Shown piece by piece: positions 8,122-16,436 of a stretch of DNA of 53,254 bases; within the stretch, counting starts at the first letter, position 1; each line of letters begins with the position of its first letter. Origin of the DNA: Candidatus Bathyarchaeota archaeon (GTDB lineage: Archaea > Thermoproteota > Bathyarchaeia > 40CM-2-53-6); NCBI GenBank assembly GCA_005888735.1, contig VBBN01000027.1, forward strand, positions 163,845 through 217,098, in the 5' to 3' direction. A program made the position numbers and the translations under genes. The notes under the pieces are model-generated. The model had not been told where the DNA came from and ran no database searches. It saw only the letters and a program-made list of their open reading frames with translations.

Positions 8122-8388
8122 ATGGGGACAAGAAGATGTCTCGTGTGCGGTTCCGGCGAGGTTTCACTGTAGCTCCGAGGTTCAATTGGAGCGATCTACC
8201 ACTGCCCTGAATGCCAGTACACGGGTCCAGTAGTCATCGAGAGCGATGAGCCATGCTTACAGCCTAAAAGGGGGAGGATTGGGGTTTCCGCCCCCGTACC
8301 AATGAGGAAATTTGCATCCGGGCTTTCCAGTCCGATTTCTCTTTCTCAGCAGATGCTTGTAGCAGCGGCAGTCCCAGTCAGAGCATAG
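8122..8388 (+). pseudogene. Small zinc-ribbon protein with in-frame TAG
   Basis: From ATG 8122 the frame encodes an archaeal-type zinc ribbon: RRCLVCGSGEVSL, then TAG at 8170-8172, then LRGSIGAIYHCPECQYTGPVVIE without a change of frame. The two halves supply the first and second Cys pairs of one zinc knuckle (CLVC ... CPEC) and the YxGPVVIE ending common in these small archaeal proteins. The stop therefore falls inside the domain. The tail to TAG 8386 is less conserved in character. A strong shared promoter element lies upstream. Most likely a nonsense mutation or base error; UAG readthrough is an alternative. Confidence 0.6.
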
Positions 8389-8451
8389 GATGATGATAGG
8401 CTTAGCTTTGCGTATCTGAGTCCGGTGCGTTCGTTCTGAAAGCGAACTTGG

Positions 8452-9378
8452 CTACTGTTGACCTACGCGCGACTTTGTCGCGGGCTGGAATAACGTGGGT
8501 GCTGGATTCTGCGCGGGACCGGTTCCTGTCCAGCACACCCGTTTGTTCTGGTCATACCACGCGTTGACATATTCTCCTGTGCTGATCCGGTTGCAGACGA
8601 AGTGGTGGTCGCAAAAGTCGCAGAGTTCTTCATTGCCGATGACCCAGCCTGTTCCGGGGTCCATGTCAGTCTTTAGCTCCACCATCTCCTCTGACAGGCC
8701 CTGTGTCAACGTGTCAAACGGGTCACCGGTGCATTGGTTGCATCCTTTGCTGCAAGGGTAGGGCTCAACCGTGTAGAACGGTCCGTTGGACCCGTTTACT
8801 GCGTTGTGGTAGTCGCAGAAGACAGCGCATGAGGACTCCGAGGGGGCGAGGGTGATCGTGACCCCGGGTGGGAGAAATATGTTGTAGGCACCCTGGGTCT
8901 CGAGTTTCTGCACTGCACCTGAGGCGATCCAGCTTGTTAGGGCCTGTCTGAGCTGGCTGTCTGACAGTCTTGTGGGAGGAGCTGTCTTGATAATCGCAGG
9001 TTGGGCGAACCTTCCGATTCCTACGTTGTACTGTGCTAATCCTACTGAGTAGGTGGAATCGGCTTCAATGTCTGCGGTGGCCTTCTCTACACTTCTGACC
9101 CATGCTGTTGCGGTTGTGAAATAGGTTCCCCAGTAGACATTCTGCCAAGAATAACCATTCTGCCAGAGCGGCCCACCATTATACTTGACATTGCGAGCAG
9201 CGGCTTGGACATGAGCCCGATGGCCGCAAGGCCTGGCGTAGTGCCAGATTCCCGACACGTTTAGACCAGGTCCCGCCTGGCTAGTCGTTGCTCTCACTCC
9301 AAGGTGGTCAAAGCGAGTTACGCCTCGGCCACACTCGGTGCACCGGCTAATTCCCTTGCAAGATTCGCACCTATCCAA
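8452..9378 (-). CDS. Metalloprotease-like protein with degenerate HExxE motif and N-terminal Cys-rich motif
   Basis: 308 aa. Residues ~70-280 resemble a family of mostly bacterial/fungal secreted proteins related to plant phosphate-induced (EXORDIUM) proteins: LWQNGYSWQNVYWGTYF near 71, AQYNVGIGRF near 115, CAVFCDYHNAV near 184, FYTVEPYPCSKGC near 201, and LSEEMVELKTDMDP near 228 followed by GNEELCDFC. Relatives have LSHELVEAVTDP at that place, so the His is replaced by Glu here and the zinc-protease activity is probably lost. The N-terminus has no signal peptide; instead CESC...CTEC (4-16) could bind zinc. Start TTG. Six or more further Cys residues suggest disulfides or metal sites. Confidence 0.8.
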   Translation of the reverse strand: MDRCESCKGISRCTECGRGVTRFDHLGVRATTSQAGPGLNVSGIWHYARPCGHRAHVQAAARNVKYNGGPLWQNGYSWQNVYWGTYFTTATAWVRSVEKATADIEADSTYSVGLAQYNVGIGRFAQPAIIKTAPPTRLSDSQLRQALTSWIASGAVQKLETQGAYNIFLPPGVTITLAPSESSCAVFCDYHNAVNGSNGPFYTVEPYPCSKGCNQCTGDPFDTLTQGLSEEMVELKTDMDPGTGWVIGNEELCDFCDHHFVCNRISTGEYVNAWYDQNKRVCWTGTGPAQNPAPTLFQPATKSRVGQQ

Positions 9379-9550
9379 ATCTGCTCGCTTGCTCCATTGG
9401 AAGCTCCCCCTTTATGAAACAAGTCGAACCCTCGGGTCGAGTATGTCGGGAACAGGAAGCGTGAACGAGCAACCCTTCCCAACCCTCTAATGTTACAGCA
9501 GGTTTTCGGTCATCGCACGCTCTACCTGGGACCTCTTCGGAGGTAGGACA

Positions 9551-10291
9551 GTGGGCTCCAGGCTACTTCTGGCCGGAAACATGCTCGCGCTTCTAGCTAC
9601 CATAGCCGCCTTTCTTCAGCAGCTATCCTGGCCCAACGCTGGTTTACTGATCATTACAATTCTGACTGCCACGATTCTTCTTCACACTAATTCCAAGAAA
9701 GTCGAAGCCAGAATTCCCCCAGCGTTGAGGGCGATGACGCCTCCCATGCTGAGGTCACGGGAGAGACAAGTCTCCACGGCCCAGACTCAAGCTCCGCATC
9801 TAGCGCCGTTGTCCACGCCTTCGGTCCCGCGAGCCGCAGCCCTTAGCCAATCCGCACCTGCACCTGTAACACCAAAGCCCGCAACCCCTCCAGTTCAGGT
9901 CGAGCCTAGGGAGAACCTTGGAGAACTCCCGACGCTAATCGAGAAAGGAGACTATCTGAGCATAGATGTGGGTCTTGACGCTGGAAAGGAGCTGGTGGGA
10001 GAGGTTTCCGCAGACGGGCTTGTGAACGTGTATGTCCTGACGGAGGAGAACTTGACGAGTATCGATGCCGGGGAGGAGTTCTGGAGCGAGACCTGTGAGG
10101 AGGGTGTTGAGGAATCGACTGTTCACTTTACCGCCCCAGGGAGCGGAACTTGGTTCTTGGTTGTTGAAAACGCGGACGTGAAGGACGTCTCAGCCTCGGT
10201 CAAGGTTCGCGTGAACCGCGTGGCCAAGAACGCCGAGTCGGATAGCTTAGTCTCATCCTTTGAGAGTTTGAAGATAGACTCGCCGAGATAA
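9551..10291 (+). CDS. Membrane protein with Pro-rich stalk and beta domain (246 aa)
   Basis: Family not recognised. Two N-terminal membrane segments (LLLAGNMLALLATIAAFL, AGLLIITILTATILLH; residues 4-46) are followed by a ~70-residue Pro/Ala-rich linker (SAPAPVTPKPATPPVQVEP). The C-terminal domain of ~100 residues has beta character (LSIDVGLDAGKELVGEVSAD ... VHFTAPGSGTWFLVVEN), like PPC or GOLD-type beta sandwiches. Start GTG, 6 nt after a good ribosome-binding site (GGAGGT, 9539-9544), unusual in this mostly leaderless region and decisive for the start. Confidence 0.82.
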   Translation: MGSRLLLAGNMLALLATIAAFLQQLSWPNAGLLIITILTATILLHTNSKKVEARIPPALRAMTPPMLRSRERQVSTAQTQAPHLAPLSTPSVPRAAALSQSAPAPVTPKPATPPVQVEPRENLGELPTLIEKGDYLSIDVGLDAGKELVGEVSADGLVNVYVLTEENLTSIDAGEEFWSETCEEGVEESTVHFTAPGSGTWFLVVENADVKDVSASVKVRVNRVAKNAESDSLVSSFESLKIDSPR

Positions 10292-10459
10292 TAGCGCGAG
10301 GGAAGAGTCTATTCGAGAAGGAAGCTTAGATTATGATGCACTCTTGGATAGCTAGACTAAATCCAGACCTACGTTTCAGTTCCACGTGGGACTCCAACGG
10401 AGCTCGACACTGAGCTCAAGCGCTCATGGTTTACACCACGCCGGTCCCTAAACGCTGCC

Positions 10460-11173
10460 ATGCCCGGGCCGTTGTGGACTAATGCGAGGTTAGGTGTCGA
10501 AGACCGCCTTGTCCGAGTTACCAGCGCAGAGGGGACCGTTGAGTTCCGGGCGACGCGGCTGGCATGGAAAAGACCTGACTCTTTTTCCCTCTCGGGGCTG
10601 AACGAAAGGAGCCACCTGACAAGGGTTATTCTTCGATTCAAGAGCGAAGACGCTGCGAAAGTCGCCGCTGGAATTTTGAGTTCGCAGATTGAGGAAAGGC
10701 AGAGTCTTGAGGCTAAGTGGGGAGAGTTGCCTGTTGAACTGCTAGCGATGGTTCAAGTCGGACCTCTATTTCTTGTCTTGTTAGTTTGGCCCATCGCGCT
10801 ATTCTTAGCGCTTGTTTTGAGGGCTCCGTCTGACTTCAGGTTGGCGCTTTCCTATGGAGGATTAGTCGCATTCGTTTTGGCTATGATCCGCTTGATGGAC
10901 GCGGAGCTGAAGGCCGGGCCTGCTCGGGCTTGGTTCAGACCAAGGCGAGTGAAAGCCTGGATAAGCGTCGATGCTGACTATTTCACAGTAGGAACCTTAG
11001 GCAATGTGGAAGGCTTTGTTCCTTCAAGAATTGAGTGGAACGGAACGGACTCGTTTGCTGTCGTTTCAGGAAGGACACGTTTTCGGATCCTGTTTGGAAA
11101 GTCTGATGAAGCTACTGAATTGCTTAGCAAGATCCGGGCGAGTTTTCCGAATGTTGAAGTCGCAACCGTGTGA
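10460..11173 (+). CDS. Two-helix membrane protein, unknown function (237 aa)
   Basis: Unrecognised. The N-terminal soluble part (1-95) is followed by a hairpin of two membrane helices (MVQVGPLFLVLLVWPIALFLALVL; LALSYGGLVAFVLAMIRLM) and a C-terminal PH-like beta domain (AWISVDADYFTVGTLGNVEG, FRILFGKSDEATELLSKI). The first ATG is at 10460, but the same frame remains open and protein-like for ~100 nt upstream (TPTELDTELKRSWFTPRRSL) without any ATG, GTG or TTG. The real start may have been lost or lie in another frame beyond an indel. Confidence 0.75.
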   Translation: MPGPLWTNARLGVEDRLVRVTSAEGTVEFRATRLAWKRPDSFSLSGLNERSHLTRVILRFKSEDAAKVAAGILSSQIEERQSLEAKWGELPVELLAMVQVGPLFLVLLVWPIALFLALVLRAPSDFRLALSYGGLVAFVLAMIRLMDAELKAGPARAWFRPRRVKAWISVDADYFTVGTLGNVEGFVPSRIEWNGTDSFAVVSGRTRFRILFGKSDEATELLSKIRASFPNVEVATV

Positions 11174-11302
11174 ACCAAGCAGCCTAGGTGAAGGTTCGGC
11201 CCGCTGAGTCGCCAAATGTTGCCCTGCGTTTGAGGCCCGTCTACAGAGCAAAAGCGGAGCAAGCTAGATTAACAGGGTGTCCAAACCCTTTCTCTGAAGG
11301 AA

Positions 11303-11899
11303 TTGGCGGGGATCGCGCTTGTTTCCGTGTACGACAAGAGTGGGCTCAGCATTCTATCTAGCGCGTTTGCAAAGCATGAGGTCTCGATCATTGGGTCCGG
11401 AGGCACGGCTGAAGCAATCAGAAAGCTAGGTCACCAGGTCACAGACGTTTCCGACTATACCGGGTACTCTGAGATGCCGGGAGGGCTCGTGAAGACCCTC
11501 CATCCTAAGATTCATGCGGGAATCCTCGGAGACTGGAACGATCCCTCGCAGAGAAAATACCTAGAAACGAACAGTATTCGCCCCTTCGATTTCGTCGTCG
11601 TCAACCTCTACCCATTCCAAGAAGTTGTCAAACAAGACCCGGAAAACCATCAGAAAGCTGTGGACAATATCGACATAGGAGGAGTAGCCTTGATACGCGC
11701 AGCAGCGAAAGGAGCCCTTCTCAACCAGCGAGTAGTCCCAGTCACCAACCCCTTCCAGTACGACGGTTTGATCCGGGAACTGGACCGGTACGGAAAGATA
11801 GGGCCGGAGATGCGACTCAGCCTCGCCAAGGAAGCCTTCGGCATCACCGCACGCTACGACCTCGCCATCAGCGAATACTTTTCGAGGAACACGAAGTGA
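11303..11899 (+). CDS. purH: IMP cyclohydrolase domain of PurH, separate gene
   Basis: Catalyses ring closure of FAICAR to IMP, the last step of purine synthesis. 198 aa corresponding to the N-terminal MGS-like half of bifunctional PurH. Seen: LVSVYDKSGLSILSSAF near 5, IIGSGGTAEAIRKLG, VSDYTGYSEMPGGLVKTLHPKIHAGIL in pieces (SEMPGG, VKTLHPKIHAGIL), FDFVVVNLYPF and VDNIDIGGVALIRAAAKG, all signature blocks of this domain. Start TTG. The stop overlaps the GTG start of the transformylase gene (GTGA), so the two halves are coupled and likely form the functional equivalent of fused PurH. Confidence 0.93.
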   Translation: MAGIALVSVYDKSGLSILSSAFAKHEVSIIGSGGTAEAIRKLGHQVTDVSDYTGYSEMPGGLVKTLHPKIHAGILGDWNDPSQRKYLETNSIRPFDFVVVNLYPFQEVVKQDPENHQKAVDNIDIGGVALIRAAAKGALLNQRVVPVTNPFQYDGLIRELDRYGKIGPEMRLSLAKEAFGITARYDLAISEYFSRNTK

Positions 11900-12975
11900 G
11901 CAGACAGGAGATCCGGAAGATCTACCGGACAGCTCGCGAAGAGGAATTCCCCCCACAGCTGACAATTACACTCGGCGGCCACTTGTACGATTACTCAAAG
12001 GCCCAGTGGATGGTCGGCGATAAAGCACGCGGGCTACGTTATGGGACAAATCCCCACCAGAAAGCGGCCCTCTACAAACCCAAAGTGTCCCCGTCCGGAA
12101 TTGGCAATGTTGAATGGATAAAGTGGGGCAAAGAAGGTCCCTCCGCGACAAATATCGAAGATGGAAGCCACGGGCTGCGAATCGTAGACCATTTCACAGA
12201 GCCGGCCGTCACGGTGATGAAACATCTCAACCCTTCAGGAGTTGCGTTGGCAAAACCAGGCGAGGCATTAAGCAATGTCTACATTCGAGCGCTAGGCGCA
12301 GACACACGCGCCGCATTCGGTGGCGTCGTCGTATTCAACACCACAGTCGACAAGCCAACAGCAGAAGAGATAGTCAAGACGTTCGTCGAAGTCGTCTACG
12401 CGCCCAGTTACCATCCGCAAGCTCTGCCGGTTTTCGAGACAAAGAAGGATATCCGAATCGGGAAAGTTACAAGGTCTCTTCAGGAAGCATTGCCCCCTGA
12501 CATTGTCGTCTTGAATGACGGCTCGATTATCCTCGAAGACGCCTATACGACAAAGATAACCTCCCTAACTGAACTAAAACAACTTTCAGTCCCGACCAAA
12601 CGCCGCCCTACCGAGAGCGAATATGGTGACATGCTTCATGCTTGGCTCGTCGCGTGCGAGGTCCGGTCAAACGCGGTCGTATTCTGGAAGGACGGAACCT
12701 CACTGGGAATCGGGACAGGCCAACAGGACCGGATTGGCGCCATCGAGAACTGCATCGAAAAGGCTCACAAGTTCGGGCATAGTCTCAAAGGAAGCACAAT
12801 GGCCTCCGACGGCTTCCTCCCGAAGATGGACAACATCGAAGCCATCGCGAAGGAAGCTGTCTCAGCTATCATACAGCCCGGCGGGTCCATTGAAGACCAG
12901 GAGCTGGTCAAAGGCTGCGACGCGCACCAAATAACGATGGTGCTGACCGGGGAACGATCCTTCCGCCACTTCTAA
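11896..12975 (+). CDS. purH: AICAR formyltransferase domain of PurH, separate gene
   Basis: Transfers a formyl group from 10-formyl-THF to AICAR, making FAICAR for the cyclohydrolase encoded just upstream. 359 aa, equal to the C-terminal half of bacterial PurH. Seen: LRYGTNPHQKAALY (47-60), VTVMKHLNPSGVALA (106-119) with the catalytic Lys109-His110 pair, YIRALGADTRAAFGGVVVFN, VRSNAVVFWKD, GIGTGQQDRIGA, and the terminal VKGCDAHQITMVLTGERSFRHF ending split here as CDAHQITMVLTG and RSFRHF. Start GTG overlapping the preceding stop by 4 bp. Many archaea use PurP/PurO instead; separately encoded PurH halves are known in some. Confidence 0.94.
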   Translation: MSRQEIRKIYRTAREEEFPPQLTITLGGHLYDYSKAQWMVGDKARGLRYGTNPHQKAALYKPKVSPSGIGNVEWIKWGKEGPSATNIEDGSHGLRIVDHFTEPAVTVMKHLNPSGVALAKPGEALSNVYIRALGADTRAAFGGVVVFNTTVDKPTAEEIVKTFVEVVYAPSYHPQALPVFETKKDIRIGKVTRSLQEALPPDIVVLNDGSIILEDAYTTKITSLTELKQLSVPTKRRPTESEYGDMLHAWLVACEVRSNAVVFWKDGTSLGIGTGQQDRIGAIENCIEKAHKFGHSLKGSTMASDGFLPKMDNIEAIAKEAVSAIIQPGGSIEDQELVKGCDAHQITMVLTGERSFRHF

Positions 12976-13059
12976 GCAGAACAGCTCATCATCTCCCCTT
13001 GGCTCAGACCGGAATCAAGGTCTTCTTAATAGAACGCCGCGCGTCGTTAATCAAAGACA

Positions 13060-13224
13060 TTGTACGAAGAGGATGAGGAAGAGAAGAGATTACGTCGAGC
13101 CCGGAAGCGGAAGAACAGACAGCTGTCTGCGGTAATCGTATTATTCCTTGTTCTCTTCCTGGTATGGTTCGTCTTCGTCCGCCGAATGCCCCCGCTTATT
13201 GTTACACCCCACATGGGTGGGTGA
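13060..13224 (+). CDS. Small single-pass membrane protein (54 aa)
   Basis: TTG-started frame encoding an acidic then strongly basic N-terminus (MYEEDEEEKRLRRARKRKNR), one membrane helix (LSAVIVLFLVLFLVWFVFV) and a short tail (RRMPPLIVTPHMGG). A TATA-like CTTAATAGA at 13025-13033 lies about 30 nt upstream, as expected for a leaderless transcript. The positive-inside pattern places the N-terminus in the cytoplasm. No family recognised. Confidence 0.65.
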   Translation: MYEEDEEEKRLRRARKRKNRQLSAVIVLFLVLFLVWFVFVRRMPPLIVTPHMGG

Positions 13225-13311
13225 TCTACACTCTCTTGTTTGACCGTTCAGACTAGGTCAAGAAAACCCGGTGAAAAGGTAACGTTCCCTGAAAGCGGAC
13301 TAGGATTTCTC

Positions 13312-15414
13312 TCAGTGAGTCTTTTTGCGTCTTCGGGTTGAAAGTTTTCCAATCCCGCCAATTAGGCTCTTGACGGGCGTCAGAACGACTAGACCCACTA
13401 ATGGGTAGGAGTAGGGCGCCGTTCCGCTGACGAGTTTTCCAAGGTAGAGTTCCAGGTTGAAAGTTGAGACGAGCATCGTCTGACTGCTCTCTCTGCTAAT
13501 CGTCTTATTCTGGTCCACATAGCTAACTTCTGCAGAGGGCATTGTGTAGACTCCGTTTGAACCAACCCTGAACTGCACCGTCGCTTCGCGTGAAGCCTGA
13601 GGATCAATGTCTCCCAGTGTCGAGTTGTATGAGGGCGAGAGTAGTTCGAGTGTTGGGTAGGTTTGAAACAGCTTCTTCTCGCTTACCACGACTCCATGAA
13701 TAGTCTCGTTCCCGAGATTCCTGACACTGACCTTCTCCGTCACGGTCGCTCCGGCGGAGACAGTCGATGAAGGGTCAGTTCGACGGTCGATCTGGATACG
13801 TTGCGGAAAGCTGGCGTCAAAGGTGACAAACGCGTTTGGAGTAGGTGAGCTAGTCGTGTTCAATAAGAGCTGGTAAAGCCCCTGCGTCGAGTTTACGGTT
13901 GCCGTTGAAGGCCCCCAAGCCACTACTGTGGAGTTGGTCGGAAACTCGAGTCTAATCTGCGTGGTCTTAGCCGTTGCTGACGGGGCAATTGTTCCTTGGG
14001 CCCCGAAGGTTTCCCGAAGACCCAACGTGAAGGTTCCTCTCCCATAGAAATTGCTGAATCCTGTCAGATCAGCCACAACGGACACGGATGGTGAAGGTGT
14101 TGCAGAAGCGTTCTCGAAACCGAGAAACCCGGCCATTATTGCGTATGAACCGGCGAAAACCTTCCGTGGTGTCAATATCGTCCCCACTCCATCACTCTGA
14201 ACGAGGCCAAGCATTCTCAGAGTAGTATTCTGTTGTCCACCTTCGTAGATTCCCAGGTAGATGCTTCCGCTCGAGCCTTGCTGACCCCCGAATGATGGCA
14301 GAACCAGACTGACGGCTGGTTGCAGGCTTACAGCGAAGCCCTGCGCAAACTCGGACGCGAGAACGTCAGCCCTCCCCTTGCCCACCTGGGGATCTGATAC
14401 TTGGTAGATTGCAAGGAACCCATGACGGGGCAGGAGTGACAAAAGGAACGAGGGCGGACCGCCAGCTCCCACTTGCACAGACCCATTGAATGAGAATATG
14501 GAACCAGCAACGAGGTTCTGGAACTCAGCACGTGAATAGTCAGCCGAGACCCCGGGCAAGGATGAGACGTTTGTAGAGTAAACCATGTGCAGACTACCAT
14601 CTTTCTGAACACCCAGTTCCATCTGTTCGCCCGTCAGGACACCGGAGGAGCTTGAGCTCTGAGCCAGTCCGGCCGGAACAACCGTGCCGAGGATGAGGAG
14701 AGCTATGACGAGCAAGGAGAGAACTGTCGCAGTTGGAGCAGGGGCCGGGGCGGGGGGAGTTGCAACTGGAGGAATTGAACCTGGAGGGGTCGGCGGCTTG
14801 GGCATGCTGTCCTCAACGGGTCGAGGCTTAACCGGCTTGGCACGACGATGGAAGATTTTCCTGAACATCACCCCGGAGCCGATGAAGGAGCCTGCGAAGA
14901 GAGCGATGTTCAAACCGAAATTTACAGCCAGAACACTGGCGATGCCGAGGAGACTGGGCCCGCCAGGTGACGTTGCTTGTTGAACTATCTGTCCAACCAT
15001 TGGAACACTCAGAATGTCGGCGAGACTCGTTCCGGGAGGAGGAGGCGGCAGGTTGAACCCGCCAGAACCACTCACCAGGTTTCGGATTCCTGAGATTAGC
15101 AGGAAGCCGTTTGCCACCGCTAGCAGGATCAATGTGATTGTTGACAGTGTTCCGGCGATCATTGAACGCAGAACCCCTCTCGCGAAGAAACCGCCCACGA
15201 CTCCCGCCGAGACCCAGACGGTCAAGAGGGGTGTGTAAGAGAGGGAAGGTCCCACAAAGAGAAAGACCAAAGTCAGCAGGGGCTTGAAACTGGGACCTAG
15301 CAATGGGCCGATCCAGTTGGCGACCTCAACAAACCCTTTCGGCAGAACAGTCCAGCCGAGCGCAAGCGCGACTGTGGTAGACGAGAGCCACGCGAGGTAC
15401 TTGCCAAGGATCAA
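13312..15414 (-). CDS. Large multi-domain membrane protein (700 aa)
   Basis: Unrecognised. Residues 1-190 hold four or five membrane segments (e.g. PLLTLVFLFVGPSLSYTPLL, IAGTLSTITLILLAVANGFL), with Gly/Pro loops. A basic, Pro-rich cytoplasmic linker (~195-235, KPVKPRPVEDSMPKPPTPPG) is followed by another hydrophobic segment (LSLLVIALLILGTVVPAGLA), which looks like an internal signal/anchor. An extracellular beta-rich region of ~400 residues follows, ending in a CARDB-like segment (VSVRNLGNETIHGVVVSEK). The C-terminus has a weak hydrophobic stretch (YPLVGLVVLTPVKSLIGG) and a basic end (RRRKKTH). Start TTG. Confidence 0.85.
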   Translation of the reverse strand: MILGKYLAWLSSTTVALALGWTVLPKGFVEVANWIGPLLGPSFKPLLTLVFLFVGPSLSYTPLLTVWVSAGVVGGFFARGVLRSMIAGTLSTITLILLAVANGFLLISGIRNLVSGSGGFNLPPPPPGTSLADILSVPMVGQIVQQATSPGGPSLLGIASVLAVNFGLNIALFAGSFIGSGVMFRKIFHRRAKPVKPRPVEDSMPKPPTPPGSIPPVATPPAPAPAPTATVLSLLVIALLILGTVVPAGLAQSSSSSGVLTGEQMELGVQKDGSLHMVYSTNVSSLPGVSADYSRAEFQNLVAGSIFSFNGSVQVGAGGPPSFLLSLLPRHGFLAIYQVSDPQVGKGRADVLASEFAQGFAVSLQPAVSLVLPSFGGQQGSSGSIYLGIYEGGQQNTTLRMLGLVQSDGVGTILTPRKVFAGSYAIMAGFLGFENASATPSPSVSVVADLTGFSNFYGRGTFTLGLRETFGAQGTIAPSATAKTTQIRLEFPTNSTVVAWGPSTATVNSTQGLYQLLLNTTSSPTPNAFVTFDASFPQRIQIDRRTDPSSTVSAGATVTEKVSVRNLGNETIHGVVVSEKKLFQTYPTLELLSPSYNSTLGDIDPQASREATVQFRVGSNGVYTMPSAEVSYVDQNKTISRESSQTMLVSTFNLELYLGKLVSGTAPYSYPLVGLVVLTPVKSLIGGIGKLSTRRRKKTH

Positions 15415-15624
15415 AGTTGCGCAGAGTTCATCAAAGCCTTGACACTGAATAATTGTTTCGAACTGTGGAGTTCAGGGGAGAGTTACCGCTTCTGAGCAGA
15501 GTTTCTTCTCTCTGCAAACGCTGATGAGTTGGAACAGTCGAAGGTGGGCTTTACTGCCTCCGAGCTGCCCCTCTCGTCGGGCCAATAAACCATATGACTG
15601 TGACAAGCTGTCCACTGTCAGAAC

Positions 15625-16338
15625 TTGGGAGTCAAAGCAGTCCTCTTCGATTTCGGAGGGACACTGATGGAATACCGCCGAGAAGAGGTCATGCGAGCCC
15701 TCCTCAAAGAACAAGGAATCGAGTCTACAAGCTCGGAAGTGTTAGGTGCATACGAGACTGTAGAACCTGCATGGAACAGGCTCTTCTCCGAACTGACAGA
15801 TAGCAAACGGTTCACGGATGCTTTGCTCCGAAACTTGGACCGAATGATAATCAAACATCTCGGGGTGGAAGGCGACCTCGACCAACTAGCCGGTTACGTT
15901 CAGGAGAACTGGGACAGAATGGACCGGCAGCTTCCCAAGACTCTAGTAAGAAAACCATACCAAGACGCCGCGCCCTGCCTTGAAGCCCTCGCTGGCATGG
16001 GACTGCAGATGGGTATAGTATCAAATATCCAGTCTGAGGAACGACTCCGCCAAGAACTGCAGAACATCGACCTTCTGCACTTCTTTCCAGTGCTTGTGGC
16101 ATCTGGCTCAGTCGGAATCGACAAACCGTCTAGAGGCATCTTCGAACTTGCTGCGAACCAAGTTGGAGTTGAACCCGGCCGAACCATGTTCGTAGGAGAC
16201 GACTTGGAGCGAGACTACTACGGCTCTAGAGCAGCAGGGATGAATCCGGTCTTGATAGACCGAAGCCGAAAGTACAAGTTGCACTCGTCCCTGAACTGGG
16301 TCTCCTCGCTAGAAGAGCTGTCTAGACGAATTGCATAG
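15625..16338 (+). CDS. HAD-family hydrolase
   Basis: Haloacid-dehalogenase superfamily phosphatase, 237 aa. Motif I is VLFDFGGTL (nucleophile Asp9; the usual second Asp is Gly11, a variant common in DFGGT-type HADs). A helical cap follows (residues 20-100). Motif II is IVSNIQ, motif III the Lys in GIDKPSRGIF, and motif IV MFVGDDLERDYYGSRAAGMNPVLI, here cited as GDDLERDYYG. The substrate cannot be assigned. Start TTG, directly upstream of VKAVLFDFGG. Stands alone; the next gene is convergent. Confidence 0.92.
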   Translation: MGVKAVLFDFGGTLMEYRREEVMRALLKEQGIESTSSEVLGAYETVEPAWNRLFSELTDSKRFTDALLRNLDRMIIKHLGVEGDLDQLAGYVQENWDRMDRQLPKTLVRKPYQDAAPCLEALAGMGLQMGIVSNIQSEERLRQELQNIDLLHFFPVLVASGSVGIDKPSRGIFELAANQVGVEPGRTMFVGDDLERDYYGSRAAGMNPVLIDRSRKYKLHSSLNWVSSLEELSRRIA

Positions 16339-16436
16339 ACTCATCCCGGCCACTCGGACTTGAGTCCCGGAAAGTTCCACAAACACGTGAAGTGTTTTGG
16401 GTTCTTACTTGGGAGTAGGGTTACGCATGACAGGAA

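Noticed and set aside
12114-12500. 128-codon Arg-rich frame within the AICAR transformylase gene
   Set aside because: Out-of-frame shadow of a well-conserved enzyme.
15014-15238. Plus-strand frames over the 700-aa membrane protein
   Set aside because: Short, low-complexity shadows of a clearly coding minus-strand frame.
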